From: Elymus sibiricus
Lineage: Eukaryota > Streptophyta > Magnoliopsida > Poales > Poaceae
NCBI GenBank assembly: GCA_039707655.1
Contig: CM077667.1
Span: 414,389,409 to 414,453,408 of the forward strand
Length of the DNA stretch: 64,000 nt
Direction: 5' to 3'
Within the stretch, counting starts at the first letter, position 1; each line of letters starts with the position of its first letter. A model generated the notes under the pieces. It had not been told where the DNA came from and ran no database searches. It saw only the letters and a program-made list of their open reading frames with translations. Shown one piece after another: positions 10,984-23,039 of the stretch. The position numbers and the translations under genes are program-made.

Positions 10984-13900
10984 TTAACTCTGCGCCGGGT
11001 CATCCTGCGCCGGGTCTTCGGTCTCCCGGATCTGAAGGTTGTCCACATCCCAGTTGCAGTTTGTTAAGGCCTCGAATTTGGCTTCATCATGCATGATTGG
11101 AGATGGGTCAACATCAGGGGCAAAGAGGTGCTTACGGCATTGAGGAATCAGGCTTTTTTGCTTCAAAGGTGGGCCCCCGAACTCGCTTATTATCCTCAGA
11201 GTAAGCCACCTGGTATGACGACAGGTCAGCTTCTTCGGCCAGCCGGCTCGCCAAGACTAGGGATGCCTTTATGCAACGGGCATAGTCATCTTGAGTGAAC
11301 TACGAGCCGTCGTCTTTCAGCTGAGGAAAACCATCCATCATCTCATCCGGGTTAAGCTCGGGGGCATAAGCCAGTGACCGGCTCAAAGCAGCCATTGCGC
11401 CCTTACGGGCGGCTGATCTCTTTAGTTCTTCTATCTGCTTTTGAATGGTAGAGAGGACTTCTAGCACACCCTTCATAAACTTTGGGACACCCTTCTCAGT
11501 CATAACAGCTTTAATGGTAAAAAGAGAACCGGCATACAACTGTTCAGAAAGTGAGTATAAAGCCTTCAGCTTTAATAGACTGTCATCTGAAAGTTGGCGA
11601 CTTCGTTCACCTGCAAGCAAGTCAAATCTTATAAGCCGTCTGGAAGAGTTCTCGAAGATTCTCTTGCAATGAATATTGATGGTTAAATAACACTTACCAA
11701 AGACGGCTCCAACCATACGGGATATATGGCTTTTCAGATTACTAAGTTCTTCAGTCACCGTTTTAAGCCGGCCTTCTGCGTCTTCTGCGCGCTTGGTCAG
11801 GGCGGCTTGGCTCGTTTCAGCATATTTCTTGAGCATTTTGAGCTCAGCCTTGATTACATCCAGCTCAGTCAAGGCGATCCGATGCTTGGCATTGGCTTCC
11901 GCTCGGCCTTCTTGTTACAGTGCCAGACTCTTCTTAAGGTCCGACACGTTAGACTCACCGGCATTTAAAGATTCCTGCACAAGACAAGTCATAACAAGGC
12001 AACATTGTCAGTTTTAAACCACCTGTCCGGCTCATACCGGTTTTTAGAAGTTTGGCAGAGTCATTACAAGTCCCAAGCATATTGCAAGCAATATACTTGA
12101 CACTTGGGGGCTAATGTGTCTCAGTTTTTTCTTATAGACCCGGATCATCTCTATGAAGATAACCCGGCCCTTGGGGGCTACACGTTGCTTTACAAGTATA
12201 AGGATCAGGTTTATAAAAAGTCCCGGGTCATTATTGGTACAATGACCTGACCCTTGGGGGCTACATCTGGCTCTTATTTTATGATTAAGTGCCGGCTCAT
12301 TACTTACATAATGACCCGACCCTTGGGGGCTACATCTGGCTCTTATTCTATGATTAAGTGCCGGCTCATTACTTACATAATGACCCGACCCTTGGGGGCT
12401 ACAAGGCGATTCTACGAAAGATTGCAAGTGATTGAAGACCCGGCTGATCTTTTGAGAGGTAAACCGGCTCTTGGGGGCTACATAAGTATATATATGGAAA
12501 AGCAAGGGAACTGGAGTACCTCGTATTTTTTCTTCATCATGCCAACCAAGTTGGCCTCCATGTCCCGGCTTGCAGAGAGACGGCTCAGATAGCCAGAGTG
12601 CAACTCGTCGGCCATAAGTTTTTCTAAGTTAGGAAGGTCAAATTGAGTCTTCTCTTCCTTAGGAGGAGCCGCCTCGTCTTCACTGGTATGTTTTGATAGT
12701 ACATGGGAGGGAGCTGGAGATTTGTAAGCCGCCCCGGTAACAGTAACTTCTTCATGAGATGCCACGTCTTCAACTGTCGGCTGGGGGCTGGGCGGCTTAG
12801 GATCAGTTCCTGGATGGGCCTCAGGAGCCTCAATATCCATAGCAGCCGGCTCATTATGCTGAGGAGTCTTTTCATGGGCGTCTTTGTCAGCCTCAGACGG
12901 CTCAATGTGAGCTTCAGGGGTGTTAGGCTTTGGGTTTGCCGAATCTGGAACATCAGGGGTGGCGGTTGACCCGCCTACTTTCCTCCGTTTGGCTTGAGCC
13001 CTATGAGCAAAGGTGAAGTTACGCGTCAATGAGCAAGGATAGACTATTAACACACAGAGTGGGATATGAAAATACTTACCCCGGGTTGATGATAAGGGGA
13101 GGCAACTTTGAGGCGGTTGAGTCGCCGGAAGAAGGAGGCAAGTCCTGGAAAGTTAGCATTGTCAAATACAAGTAAGTTGCAACACAAGATTAGCATACAG
13201 AAGAAATAAATTCAAGGCAAGAAAGTACTTCGGTGCGCCGTTTCCGAGGAGCCGGATCATTTGGTAAGCCGGATAAAAGATCTTCAGAGCCAGTGCTCCG
13301 GGTCTGACGTCTGTTGTCTTCTTGCTGCTTCTTCAAAAGAGAGTTGGGATGCAAGTGAGCAAAAGGGCGAGAACATTTTACCTTTCATACGGCTCGCCGT
13401 ATTCTTTTTACTGGTAAAAGTTCTGAGTCAGAAGAGATAATGGTTACCTCTGCAACATCAGCATGACTTGTTTCTGCTTCCTCCTGTGAGTAATCATTGT
13501 CAATGAGTTGCATAAAGAGAAGACCAAGGGAGTCAAGTTCTACCTCTGAGTCATCTAGATCGAATAGTTCTTCGGTTGACTGCTTCTTCTTACGAGCCGG
13601 CGTTTAACTTTGGTCGCCTTGGGGACTTTGTTCTTCTTCTTGAAGGAAGCGGGTAACTTTTTGTTCCAGAAGGAAGAGCCGGCCTGCATATGATAAAACG
13701 CATTGGCAGAAAGGTTAATAAAATATATGAAGTACAACATTGAAAGAATGGATGAGGGTTAGGGTGGAAAGACTTACATCTGGAGCCGGGTTAAGCGCGT
13801 AAAAAGGGTTTAACCCCGTCTTGCTACAGGTGGCTTGAGATTCTCCAAGCAAAGACTTGACAATGGTATTGAAATCCTGGTCTGTTAAGGGGGTCTGGTT

Positions 13901-14665
13901 GAAGCGTTGAGGATCAGACACCTCGCCAGTGTATTGGCACATTAAGGCGCTGCTGCGGCTCAACGGCAGAATCCTCCAAGAGACCCAGCAGCGGGTCAGA
14001 TCAATGCCTTTTATCCCGTTGGCTAACATGGCCCTTATTTTTGAGAAGGTCGGGCCATATTGAGCATGTTCTACAGCAGACATTCGGTCCGGGAGCTCCG
14101 TATCAGTGTTGAGCCGGTAAGGACGGTAACCCGGCAGTGGGTTCTCCCCTTCTGGTGAAGTGTCTTTGCAGTAAAACCAAGTTTTGGTCCGTTCTTTGGG
14201 GTGACTCGGCAGAGTTGCTGCTGGAAAGAGTACATCCCTCCGTCTTTGAAGAGTGACACCTCCGAGCTCGAGACTCAATCCGTCTGCCATCTCTGTTTGG
14301 CGGTTGATGTAGAAATATTCTTTAAAGAGGTCAATGGACGGCTCTTCTTGCAGATAAGCTTCGCAGAGGGTCTGGAACTGACACAAGTTGGTGACAGAAT
14401 TGGGGCCAATGTCTTGGGGGTGTAGGTTGAATGAGTGTAAGACGTCTCGGAAAAATTTAGACCCGGGTGGAGAGAAACCGCGGAGAAGATGGTCTGTGAA
14501 CACAATAACTGCCCCATCCTCGGGCTTAGGAGTGGTTTCATTGCCCGGAACCTGCCAGTGGATAACATCCTGAGCCGGCAAAACTCCCATGGTGAGAAAC
14601 TCATTGAGTGATTCTTCAGTTACCCCAGACCTTACCCAGTTGCAGGTAGATGGGACTTTAGACAT
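10984..14665 (-). pseudogene. Antisense multi-exon gene of Tat element B
   Basis: Between pol and the 3' LTR, on the opposite strand, where Tat-clade elements are known to carry an antisense ORF (often annotated as 'putative gypsy-type transposon'). Exon 1 runs from ATG at 14665 to a GTAAGT donor at 13777 (296 codons, no stop). Further candidate exons by GT/AG rules: ~13300-13683, ~13083-13148, 12520-13000, 11698-11974, 11300-11610. Exon 12520-13000 is rich in Pro, Glu, Ala and Lys. Exons 11698-11974 and 11300-11610 look coiled-coil (TELDVIKAELKMLKKYAETS). Damage: a TAA in exon 11698-11974, a stop ending the 11300 exon with recognisable coding beyond it to ~10984, and a frame change near 13590. 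The protein's function is unknown. Splicing is inferred from sequence only. Confidence 0.72.
12100..12480 (+). repeat. Tandem repeat with polypurine-like CTTGGGGGCTAC, 69-bp core unit
   Basis: CTTGGGGGCTA occurs six times (about 12112, 12172, 12253, 12322, 12391, 12471). The central units are near-perfect with a 69-bp period (starts 12251, 12320, 12389); outer units are diverged. The array lies inside the predicted intron 11975-12519 of the antisense gene. Confidence 0.88.
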
Positions 14666-14922
14666 GGCGGCGGCTTAAGAGACTGCGGAAAGGCATGAGT
14701 ATTTGGCGGGTTAAAAACGTATTATGGCCAAGGCAGTTATGGCTCTAAAAATGGAGACGGTATTTGGCAGGTCAGTATAAAATTATGAGCCGTCGAAGTA
14801 GGCCGAAATATGACAACGTGAGCTGACAGTACGACGGCGGGTCAAGTTTGCCAGTGAGTGTTGGAAAATTACTAATTGTGGAAAAACAGATTTCAACAGC
14901 CACAACTACCAAATCAAGATCT
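14666..14922 (+). other. Non-coding stretch between the antisense gene and the solo LTR
   Basis: No reading frame. It probably contains the promoter of the antisense gene, which reads left from 14665, but no clear TATA box was identified. Confidence 0.4.
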
Positions 14923-14927
14923 ACGGG

Positions 14928-15407
14928 TGTCGGTGTCAAAACCGGCGGATCTCGGGTAGGGGGTCCCGAGCTGTGAGTCTAGGATCGATGGTAACAGGAG
15001 ACGAAGGAGATGACGTTTACCCAGGTTCGGGCCCTCCTATGGAGGTAAAACCCTACGTCCTGCTTGATTATATTGATGTGTATGAAGGTTACAGAGTTGA
15101 TCTACCACGAGATCGAATAGCTAAAAACCCTAGATGAGTTCTCCTTCTACAGTCTAAAACCTCCCCGGTTTATATACACAGCGGGGGGTACCTAGGGTTT
15201 ACACATGATAGGCCTCCTGCCGGGGATGGAGATGCCGATTTCCTCATCTTGACTTGAAGTGCACGACGCGCCTTCGAGGCTTCCTTCTAGAACACGGGGT
15301 CATGGCATATCCGGCCCTTCCTGCGATAGTCAAAGAGCGGCCCATCAAGCCGGCCTATTGGGAGATAGGCCAGCGGCCCGAGGACACCTTAGTCCAGGAC
15401 TCCCTCA
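14928..15407 (-). mobile_element. Solo LTR, 480 bp, minus orientation
   Basis: TGTCGGTGTCAAAACCGG... to ...CCAGGACTCCCTCA, flanked by exact TSD ACGGG (14923-14927 and 15408-15412). No internal sequence is present, so it formed by LTR-LTR recombination. On the minus strand it carries a TATATAAACC promoter-like box (~15172). Its ends match those of element G's LTR, so it is from a related Gypsy family; the LTR type resembles that of the Triticeae Fatima group, though this family name is from memory. Confidence 0.93.
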
Positions 15408-15412
15408 ACGGG

Positions 15413-16146
15413 CGAGATAAAAGGAAAAAATATTACTAACCCTAAAAACCAGTGGAAGAACAAGTAGTTCCTACACGGATTAGAGTGGGCCCGAGATCTA
15501 TCATGAACATGGCCTGCCTATTGAGCGGATGGCCGCATGATTCGAGCAGCATTATAAAGCCTAAAGAAGTGTTCTTTCTCTGATCTACGAAGAATGCGTC
15601 GATGGGCGGTGATGAACACGAAGAAAACCTGATGTACTCGGGGGAAATCTGTAAAGCTAGTACATATCTAGACAAGGGGCAACGATGGAACCTTGATGAT
15701 GCGGGCGAACGCGGGAGAGCTCTGGACGTATTCAGGGTGATGCAGCGGCCAATGTTGGAGACGACGGCGAGGCCCGGATGGCGAGGCGAGCTTCGGCGGC
15801 GTGGGCGTCACGAGGAAGAACAAGAAAGCAGCGGCGGGGAAAGTGAAAATAATGGGACCCCCCGTGCCTATTTATGAGGATGTGATGGAATGGCAACAGT
15901 CTGGTGCGGGAATCTTGGAGACAAGATGACGATTGACCAAGAAAGTGCCTCGATTCTCGGGCTGGTCATTTTAATGAAAAAAATTCGTTGTGATGTCAGG
16001 GGAATCTTTTTGATTTTCCTGATGATGTCATGGCGGGTCATGAAGATTGATCAGAAATGATGTCATGGCAGGTCATGAAGATTTATCAGAGAACGCAAGA
16101 TTCGCCAACCAGAAGACTTGAAGATTGACATGAACCAGTTCAAATC
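15413..16146 (+). other. 3' untranslated region of element B
   Basis: No supportable gene. A two-copy 35-bp tandem repeat (16024-16058, 16059-16093; GATGTCATGGCNGGTCATGA) lies just before the polypurine tract. Confidence 0.65.
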
Positions 16147-16160
16147 AATCTGGGGCCTAA
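16147..16160 (+). other. Polypurine tract of element B
   Basis: AATCTGGGGCCTAA lies directly 5' of the 3' LTR. Confidence 0.7.
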
Positions 16161-16673
16161 TGTTGGGGATATAACCCCGTGGTGAGAACCGCCCAGGTGG
16201 GGCCGGGTCATGAGGTTGGCGGCTTAGCGATAAAGGTTTGGAAGAAGCTTGCTCAGCGGGCCTGGAGGCCCAGAGGGAGAAGACAGTGTATGACCCGGTG
16301 GCGTAAGCCATCGGGGGCAGCTTGTCCGACAAGGCAGGAGTAGTTAGAGGCAAGGTCGGTTATCAAGTACGATCCGGCCCGGACTCTTGTAAGCCCAGGG
16401 CCTGGACCTGTGTATATAAAGGCGAGTTACCTTGGCGGCTTAGTCCACGAAACAACTCATCGATAGCTAGGTCAAGCGAACTCGCTCCCTTGTAATCAAT
16501 ATCCGATCAATGCAACACAAAGCAGGACGTAGGCTTCTATCTCTTTCAGAGGGGCCGAACCTGGGTAACCCTTGTCTCTCGATTCCGATCAACCCCTTCG
16601 AGCTCACCGCCTCAGCAATGGCCTCGAACCTAAGTCCTTTCACTGGGACATCTGACGTGACAAAACCACGACA
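16161..16673 (+). repeat. 3' LTR of element B
   Basis: 513 bp from TGTTGGGGATATAACCCC to AACCACGACA. It includes TATATAAAGG (~16414) as a promoter-like box. The sequence downstream continues the integrase frame of element C without a gap. Confidence 0.88.
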
Positions 16674-18928
16674 TGTACCCTGACCAACTCCGGTATGATC
16701 TCATCACTAGCCGAGTTGTCCCCGAGTGGCTCTCAAATTTCTTCGAGTCACACCGTTCTCCCACTGGCTTCCCGACTGAGAAACTCTTTCTCTAGGAAAA
16801 CCCCGTTCCGAGCAACAAACACTTTGTTCTCTTCCCGGTTGTAGAAGCTGTATCCCAAGGTTTCCCTCGGATATCCCACGAATATGCATTTATCCGAGTT
16901 GGGTGTAAGCTTGTCCGACATGAGTCGTTTGACAAAATGCGTCACAACCCCAAATCTTTAGAAAAGACAAACTAGGACTCTTACCAGTCCACATCTCATG
17001 TGGTGTCATATCTACGGATTTTGATGGTACCCTGTTTAGTGTGAAAGCTGCAGTTTCTAGAGTGTATCCCCAGAATGACAAGGGTAATTACGATTTGCTC
17101 ATCATCAATCGGACCATGTCCAACAAGGTTCGATTTCTTCGTTCTGACACGCCGTTTCTCTACGGCGTACACGAAGGTGTGAGCTGAGGTACTATACCTT
17201 GGCTTTTCAGATGATCATCAAACTCCTGGCTCATGTACTCACCTCCACGATCTGATCGCAAAAGCTTTATCGTCTTGCCAAGATGATTTTCAACCTCGTT
17301 CTGAAACTCTTTGAACTTTTCAAAAGTTTCCGACTTGTGCATCATCAAATAGATATATCCATATCTACTCAAGTCGTCGGTAAAAGTCACGAAGTACTGA
17401 TAGACACCTCTGGCCGTTGTGCTCATTGGACCACACACATCACTGTGTATAAGCTCCAACAGCTCGGACGCCCTTTCGCAACTCTTTGCAAAAGGAGACT
17501 TAGTCATGTTGCCGAGCAAGCATGATTCGCATGTCTCGAACGACCCGAAGTCGGACGAAGTTAGGAGTCCATCATCACGGAGCTTCTTCATGCATTTCAG
17601 ACTAATATGTCCAAGCCGGCAATGCCACAAGTAAGTCGGATTTATCTCATTAGGCTTATGCCTCTTGACATTCATGTTATAGACTGGTTCCGTTTCTAGA
17701 TTTAAAATAAATAGCCCATCCACAATGGGTGCATAGCCGTGGAACATTCCATTCAAATAAAACGAACAACCATTCAATTCCAACCCACACTCATCAAACA
17801 TGAGGCAGAAATAATGTTTCGACTAAGTGCAGGAATGTAATAACAATTATTCAATTCCAAAATAAATCCAGAAGGAAGCTTGAGCTGCATCGTGCCGACC
17901 TCCAACGCAACAACTCTTGCTTTGTTGCCAACCCTGATGTCAATCCCCCCTTGTGCCACACGCCTAGTTCTTATCAGCCCCTGCATCGAGTTGCAAATAT
18001 GAACAACCGATCCAGTATCAAATACCCAAGAGCTACTAGGTATGTCAGCAAGGTAGATATCTATAACATATGTAACAAGTGTACCTTTGCCTGAAGAAGC
18101 ATTTCCGACCTTCTTGCCATGCTCATCAAGCCACTTGCTACAATTCCTCTTCCAGTGACCAGTTTCCTTGCAATGGAAGCAAATGGGCTTTGAGTCCATT
18201 CCTGGCTTTGGCACAGTGGTGGAGACAACCTTCTCCATGCCCTTTGCCTTGCCCTTTTTCTTAGACCAACTCTTCTTGAACTTAGCCGAGTTCAGCACCA
18301 TCAACACTTGATGTGTGCCTTTCTTAATATCTTGTTCTGCCACCTTAAGCATCCCATGCAATTCAGTGAGCTTCTTATCCATGCCATGCGTATGATAGTT
18401 CGAGACGAACGTCCCATAGCTAGGTGGAAGAGAACCCAGAATTACATCCGTGGAAAGCTCATCCCCAAGTGGGAAGCCTAACCAATCCAAAGCTTGCACA
18501 TACCCGATCATCTTGATCACATGCGGGCTCAGTGGATCACCCTCTTTCAGCTTACAATCTGTCAAGGATTGCCAGATGTTGAACCTTTTGGTCCTAGCCT
18601 GCACCTAAAACATGCTCTTGAGACTCTCGATCATATCGAAAGCCTCAACATTTTCGAAATGCTATTACAAATCAGGCTCCATACAAGCCAGCATGAGGCA
18701 GCTGATCTCGTTTGATTCATCAAGGAGTTTCTGGTGGGCATTCTTGGTTGTGGCATTAGCATTATCGGCAGGTTCCTCTGGAAGTGGATCCTCTAGAACA
18801 TGTTCCTTTTTATCGTGCTTGAGAACAATTCTCAAATTTCTATACCAGGCGGTAAAGTTTGTTCCATTCAGTTTATCCTTTTCCAGAATTGATTTCAATG
18901 TAAAGTTGGGTTGAGCAGGTGGTGCCAT
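16674..18928 (-). pseudogene. Copia gag-protease-integrase of element C, broken and truncated
   Basis: ATG at 18928 (MAPPAQPNF) begins a Copia Gag (GTNFTAWYRNLRIVL). The zinc knuckle CFHCKETGHWKRNC is followed by protease motif WVFDTGS, the integrase zinc-binding region (WHCRLGH...CESC) and the integrase Asp residues in SDVCGP and RSDRGGEY; the Glu-containing NGVSERRNRT survives after a stop. Damage: TAA at 18665-18667, TAG at 18605-18607 and about 17157, a frameshift near 17800, another near 16950, and TGA codons near 16745. At least two stops fit CAG-to-TAG change. The frame runs to the B junction, so RT is missing by interruption, not by family design. Confidence 0.87.
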
Positions 18929-20011
18929 TGATCTACAATAGAAAATATGCAATCACTAAGCAATGTGTTTATGTAGAGCAATTCAAGCCTTAAACAGAAC
19001 TACTCCCACTGAAGTCGGCATCCCTCCGCAAACTCTGAGTGATTCAGGATCCGTCTAGCGTGAGCGACTAGTGAGCTTTAGCATCACTGCTAGCCATACT
19101 TGCCTATTCGGTAAGCAACTCCTTGCTAATCGTATCTCTATACGACTCCTGTCGATCGGGTAGGTATCTTATACCCCGGCTCCCGACCTTCTTTGCCACA
19201 AGGCCCAAAACAGTTTTGATAGCCTTGTCAACTCAACTTGATGCAGTGCATGTTCGTGTCCGACACGAACCCTCCAGTTCAAGGACACCTAGTGGCACCT
19301 CAATTTTATGAGCCCACCACTAGACGTACTTGACGTGCGAAGGTGCAACATCCAGAATGGCAATGTGCTTGATATTAACGAGGGATCTTTCTACCATAAT
19401 AACATGCATAGAAAACAAGAAGCAATATCATTCACATATAAACATAAATATGTGAAATAGTATGGCTCCTTCAAGGATGTCCTTCCAGGCCGGCTCCAAC
19501 TCCGATGACCAGGGCGGAACTCCAACTTGTTCATCACTCCGGGACGCCAAAGCCTCAAACTTGATCTCTGTCCTCCATGTACTACAACTTGTAATGAATT
19601 TTATAGAGAATCGCAAGTCGACACGCAGGTCGTTATACAATATAATGACATCACTTTGGCTCCTGCCGCTGACAATCATGACACGCAGATCATGTTAAAT
19701 TACACACATGCATCACATACATATGAGCCATACTATTCACATCAAAACCTCCAAAACAAAGTTATTCATAGAATCGCATTCTACCAGTTTGTGTAACGTG
19801 TACGAAATACAAGACGCTACGCACACGACGGTCATCGCGAACCCGATTCGGATTTACGTTTCACTGTTAACCCCGATGGCGGAAACCGACCGGTAGGGGT
19901 AGGTTGTGTCATGACCTCATCAATTCCGATGGACAGAAAATATAGCCTCAATGACCCCGATGTGCAGTTGATCTCATCAACCGTGCACATAGCCGATCTC
20001 ATGAACGAGGA
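18929..20011 (-). other. 5' leader of element C
   Basis: About 1.1 kb between the gag start and the solo LTR, with no credible frame. Long leaders before gag are usual for BARE-type Copia elements. The leader resumes at 21404-21465 beyond the solo LTR. Confidence 0.7.
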
Positions 20012-20016
20012 CAGAT

Positions 20017-21398
20017 TGTTGGAGATATGCCCTAGAGGCAATCATGTATGATGATATTTCCTATGTGTTTATGAATAAAGATAGTCCTTGGACATTATCA
20101 TTGATGTGTATTAACAAGTACGTGACTTGTTTGTGAAACTATACATTGTATGATGACTGTCCTAAATGGTCCCTAGTCGAAAGAGTTGTGTGGACGCTCA
20201 GCCAGTTAGACTAGCATATGACACGGTGGATGGTTCGGTCTCACTGACCATGTAGCATTGGATGCTAGCCGGATAATATGGACTCAGAAAGATTTGATCG
20301 GATTCTACGTAGTCGGATCCGAGTCGAGATAAGGTCTGAGTTGGACAGACCCAACTATGAGACGCAGTGATAGGTCATCTATGAGTCTCTAGTACAACAT
20401 ACGTTCTATGTCCTAAGACCTGAGCTTGCACATGTACTCGGGATGGTGATAGACTTGCTTTGGGCCGACCAAACGCTACTCCGTGTCTGGGTAGTTACAA
20501 AGGTAGGTTTCGGGCTTGTCCAGACCCATGCTGCGAGACATGGTCGAGCAAGATGGGATTTGCCCCTCCGGTTAGGAGAGATATGCTCTGGGCCCCTCGT
20601 GTGATACGACCAAGATAAGCATGGCCATGCGACAAGGATTATGAGAAAATCCGGTTTGTGGTCGGTATCACTGGAACGAGAAAGAGGTCAGGCTAGCACA
20701 AGGATGACAGACTCGCCTTGAGCCCGACAACGTATATCATGTGGCAAAGGGAATAGAAGTGTGATGTACAGGTTTGCCTAACCAGCTTCATCGAACACTT
20801 GGAGTCGGCACGCTTTGCTAGAGGCCGCTACCGACTAGCCGAGACTGATATGATCAGACTCGCGACCAAGTGAACGGGAACCTAAGGGGTCGCGCGCTTA
20901 AGGGAAGGAACATGTGGGCTTTAGGATCCGTGCAAGGCCCAAGAGTTGAGCCCGTGCCGGATGCCTATATATACTGGAGGTGCGGCACACCTATCTGGGG
21001 GATTGCTTCGGCGCCATCATTAGGGCTTTGCATGTGTTGCAGCTAGCCACCTCCACTTGCCGCCGCCGACTATGTGATCGGACCTAGAAGTCCGCCACAC
21101 GGTGTTCCTCTTGCACGCGCGGATACCATTAGAGGCGGTGCACTTGCGCCGCTCCGACGAACCTGCACGTGGGATCCGGCGACCGGCTGTTTGAGGGAGA
21201 TCGGACCGGCCGTTCAAGGGAGATCAGACGAGGAGGAGACGAACCACGCGAACACGCTGCCCCAACTCTACTTCCGCTACACGGCACTGTGCATCTAGTG
21301 GTAAAGAACTGTGATCCATCTCCGTAGCATGTTCTTGGATGTTCTGCGCGTAGGTAAATTTTAATTGGCATGCGATGCACCTGCGGTAGAACCCAACA
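20017..21398 (+). mobile_element. Solo LTR of element C's family, inserted in inverted orientation
   Basis: TGTTGGAGATATGCCC... to ...GTAGAACCCAACA, with exact TSD CAGAT (20012-20016, 21399-21403). It is the reverse complement, with scattered substitutions, of C's own 5' LTR at 21479-22838. No internal sequence remains. Confidence 0.93.
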
Positions 21399-21465
21399 CA
21401 GATCTCATCCGCCGCCTCCACATATCAAATATGCATCTGATCTGAATCCAAATCCTATAGCAGAG

Positions 21466-21477
21466 GCTCTGATACCA
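21466..21477 (-). other. Primer-binding site of element C
   Basis: On the minus strand TGGTATCAGAGC, complementary to the initiator methionine tRNA 3' end, one base from the LTR. It fixes C's orientation and LTR boundary. Confidence 0.9.
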
Positions 21478-21478
21478 C

Positions 21479-22838
21479 TGTTGGGTTCTACTGTAGGTGC
21501 ATCGCATGCGAATTAAAATTTTCCTACGTGCAGAACATCCAAGAACATGCTATGGAGATGGATCACAGGTCGTTACCACTAGACGCGCAATGCCGTGCAG
21601 CGGAAGCAGAGTTGGGGCAGTGCGTTCGCGTGGTCCGTCTCCTCCTCGTCCGATCTCCCTCGAACAGCCGGTCGCCGGATCCCACATACAGGTTCACCAG
21701 AGCGGCGCAAGTGCACCACCTCTAATGGTACCCGCGCGTGCAGGAGGAACACCGTGTGTCGGACTGCTAGGTCCGATCACACAGTCGGCGGCGAATGGAG
21801 GTGGCTAGTTGTAACACATGCAAATCCCTAATGACGACGCCAAAGCGATCAACCAGATGGGTGTGCCGCACCTCCACTATATATAGGCATCCGGCGCGGG
21901 CTCAACTCTTGGGCCTCGCATGGATCCTAAAGCCCATGTGTAGTTCCTTGCCTTAAGCGCGCGACCCCTTAGGTTCTCGTTCACTTGGTCGCGAGTCAGA
22001 TGACATCCAGCTCGGCTAGTTGGTAGCGGCCTCTAGCAAAGCGTGCCGACTCCAAGTGTCCGATGAAGCTGGTTAGGCAAACCTGTACATCACACTTCTG
22101 TTCCATTTGCCACACGATATATGTTTTCGTGCTCAAGGCGACATGGTCATCCTTGTTGCCGCACGACCTCTTTCTCGTTTCGGTGAATCCGACCAACACT
22201 TCGGATTATCTCATAATCCTCATCGCATGGCCATGCTTATCCAGGTCGAATCACCCGAGGGGCCTAGAGTATATCTCTCCTCATCGGAGGGGCAAATCCC
22301 ATCTTCCTCGACCACGTCTCGCAGCATGGGTCTGGACAAGCCTGAAACCTACCTTTATAACTACCCTATAACGGAGTAGCGTTTGGTCGGCCCAAACCAA
22401 GTCTATCACCATCTCGAGTACATGCGTCAGCTCGGGTCTTAGGACACAGAACGTATGTTGTACTATTGACTCACAGATGACCTATCGGTGCGTCTCATAG
22501 TTGGGTCTGTCCAACTCAGACCTTATCTTGACTCGGATCTGACTACGTCGAATCCGACCAGATCTTTCCGAGTCCATATTATCCGGCTAACATCCAATGC
22601 TACATGGTCAGTGAGACCGGACCATCCACCGTGTCATATGCTAGTCTAACTGGTTGTGCGTCCACACAACCCTTTCGACTAGGGACCATTTAGGACAGTC
22701 ATCATATAATGCATAGTCTCACAAACAAGTCACGTACTTGTTAATACACATCATTGATAATGTCCAAGGACTATCTTTATTCATAAACACATAGGAAATA
22801 TCATCATACATGATTGCCTCTAGGGCACATCTCCAACA
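21479..22838 (-). repeat. 5' LTR of element C
   Basis: 1360 bp. On the minus strand it runs from TGTTGGAGATGTGCCC to GTAGAACCCAACA and is followed by the primer-binding site. Confidence 0.9.
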
Positions 22839-23039
22839 CTTATCGCATTCGTAGGACGATGAAGATCCCAAAGAAAGGATGACCTGAAACATAGAATTTA
22901 AGACATCAACGAAAGGGATCAACTTCTTCGAGAAGAGCAACCAAGAACAAGAAGATCAGTTAGAATTTCTTAACGAATACTTTCCTCCCTACTGCACCTC
23001 TTAAATCTCGGGACGAGATTTCTTGTAGTGGAGGAGATT
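22839..23039 (+). pseudogene. 3' end of a Del/Tekay-like Gypsy pol (element T1) and its polypurine tract
   Basis: Short remnant in which AAATCTCGGGACGAGATTTC and GTGGAGGAGATT precede a TGTAACACCC LTR start. This arrangement at the end of pol is typical of Del/Tekay chromoviruses. C inserted into this region. No intact domain is left; assignment rests on context. Confidence 0.55.

Larger units (their letters stand above)
1..16673 (+). mobile_element. Element B: Tat-lineage Ty3/Gypsy LTR retrotransposon (3' two-thirds), host of element A and a solo LTR
   Basis: The window opens inside B's reverse transcriptase. Order on the + strand is pol (to 2587), a non-coding 3' region, an antisense multi-exon gene (10984-14665), a polypurine tract (16147-16160) and the 3' LTR (16161-16673). 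Two RNase H-like regions in pol and an antisense gene between pol and the 3' LTR are known features of the Tat clade. Element A (3418-10702) and a solo LTR (14928-15407) are later insertions with exact TSDs; removing them rejoins B cleanly. The right edge directly abuts the integrase frame of Copia element C, so B probably inserted into C and its TSD should be TGTAC (16674-16678). The 5' LTR and gag lie left of the window. Confidence 0.85.
16674..22838 (-). mobile_element. Element C: Ty1/Copia retrotransposon, 5' half, interrupted by B and a solo LTR
   Basis: Read on the minus strand: 5' LTR (21479-22838), primer-binding site (21466-21477), leader, gag-protease-integrase (18928 down to 16674). 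RT, RNase H and the 3' LTR are absent because element B sits at the break. The right flank begins CTTAT (22839-22843), the expected TSD; its partner should be outside the window to the left. A solo LTR of the same family (20017-21398) interrupts the leader. Confidence 0.85.

Noticed and set aside
12044..12505. Minus-strand frame with a repeated CSPQGSGHYVSNEPALNH-type peptide
   Set aside because: The repeat follows from a 69-bp tandem unit (divisible by three) inside a predicted intron; it is not a protein repeat.
21020..21831. Several overlapping frames around the C-family LTRs
   Set aside because: They lie in LTR DNA and its inverted copy on both strands.
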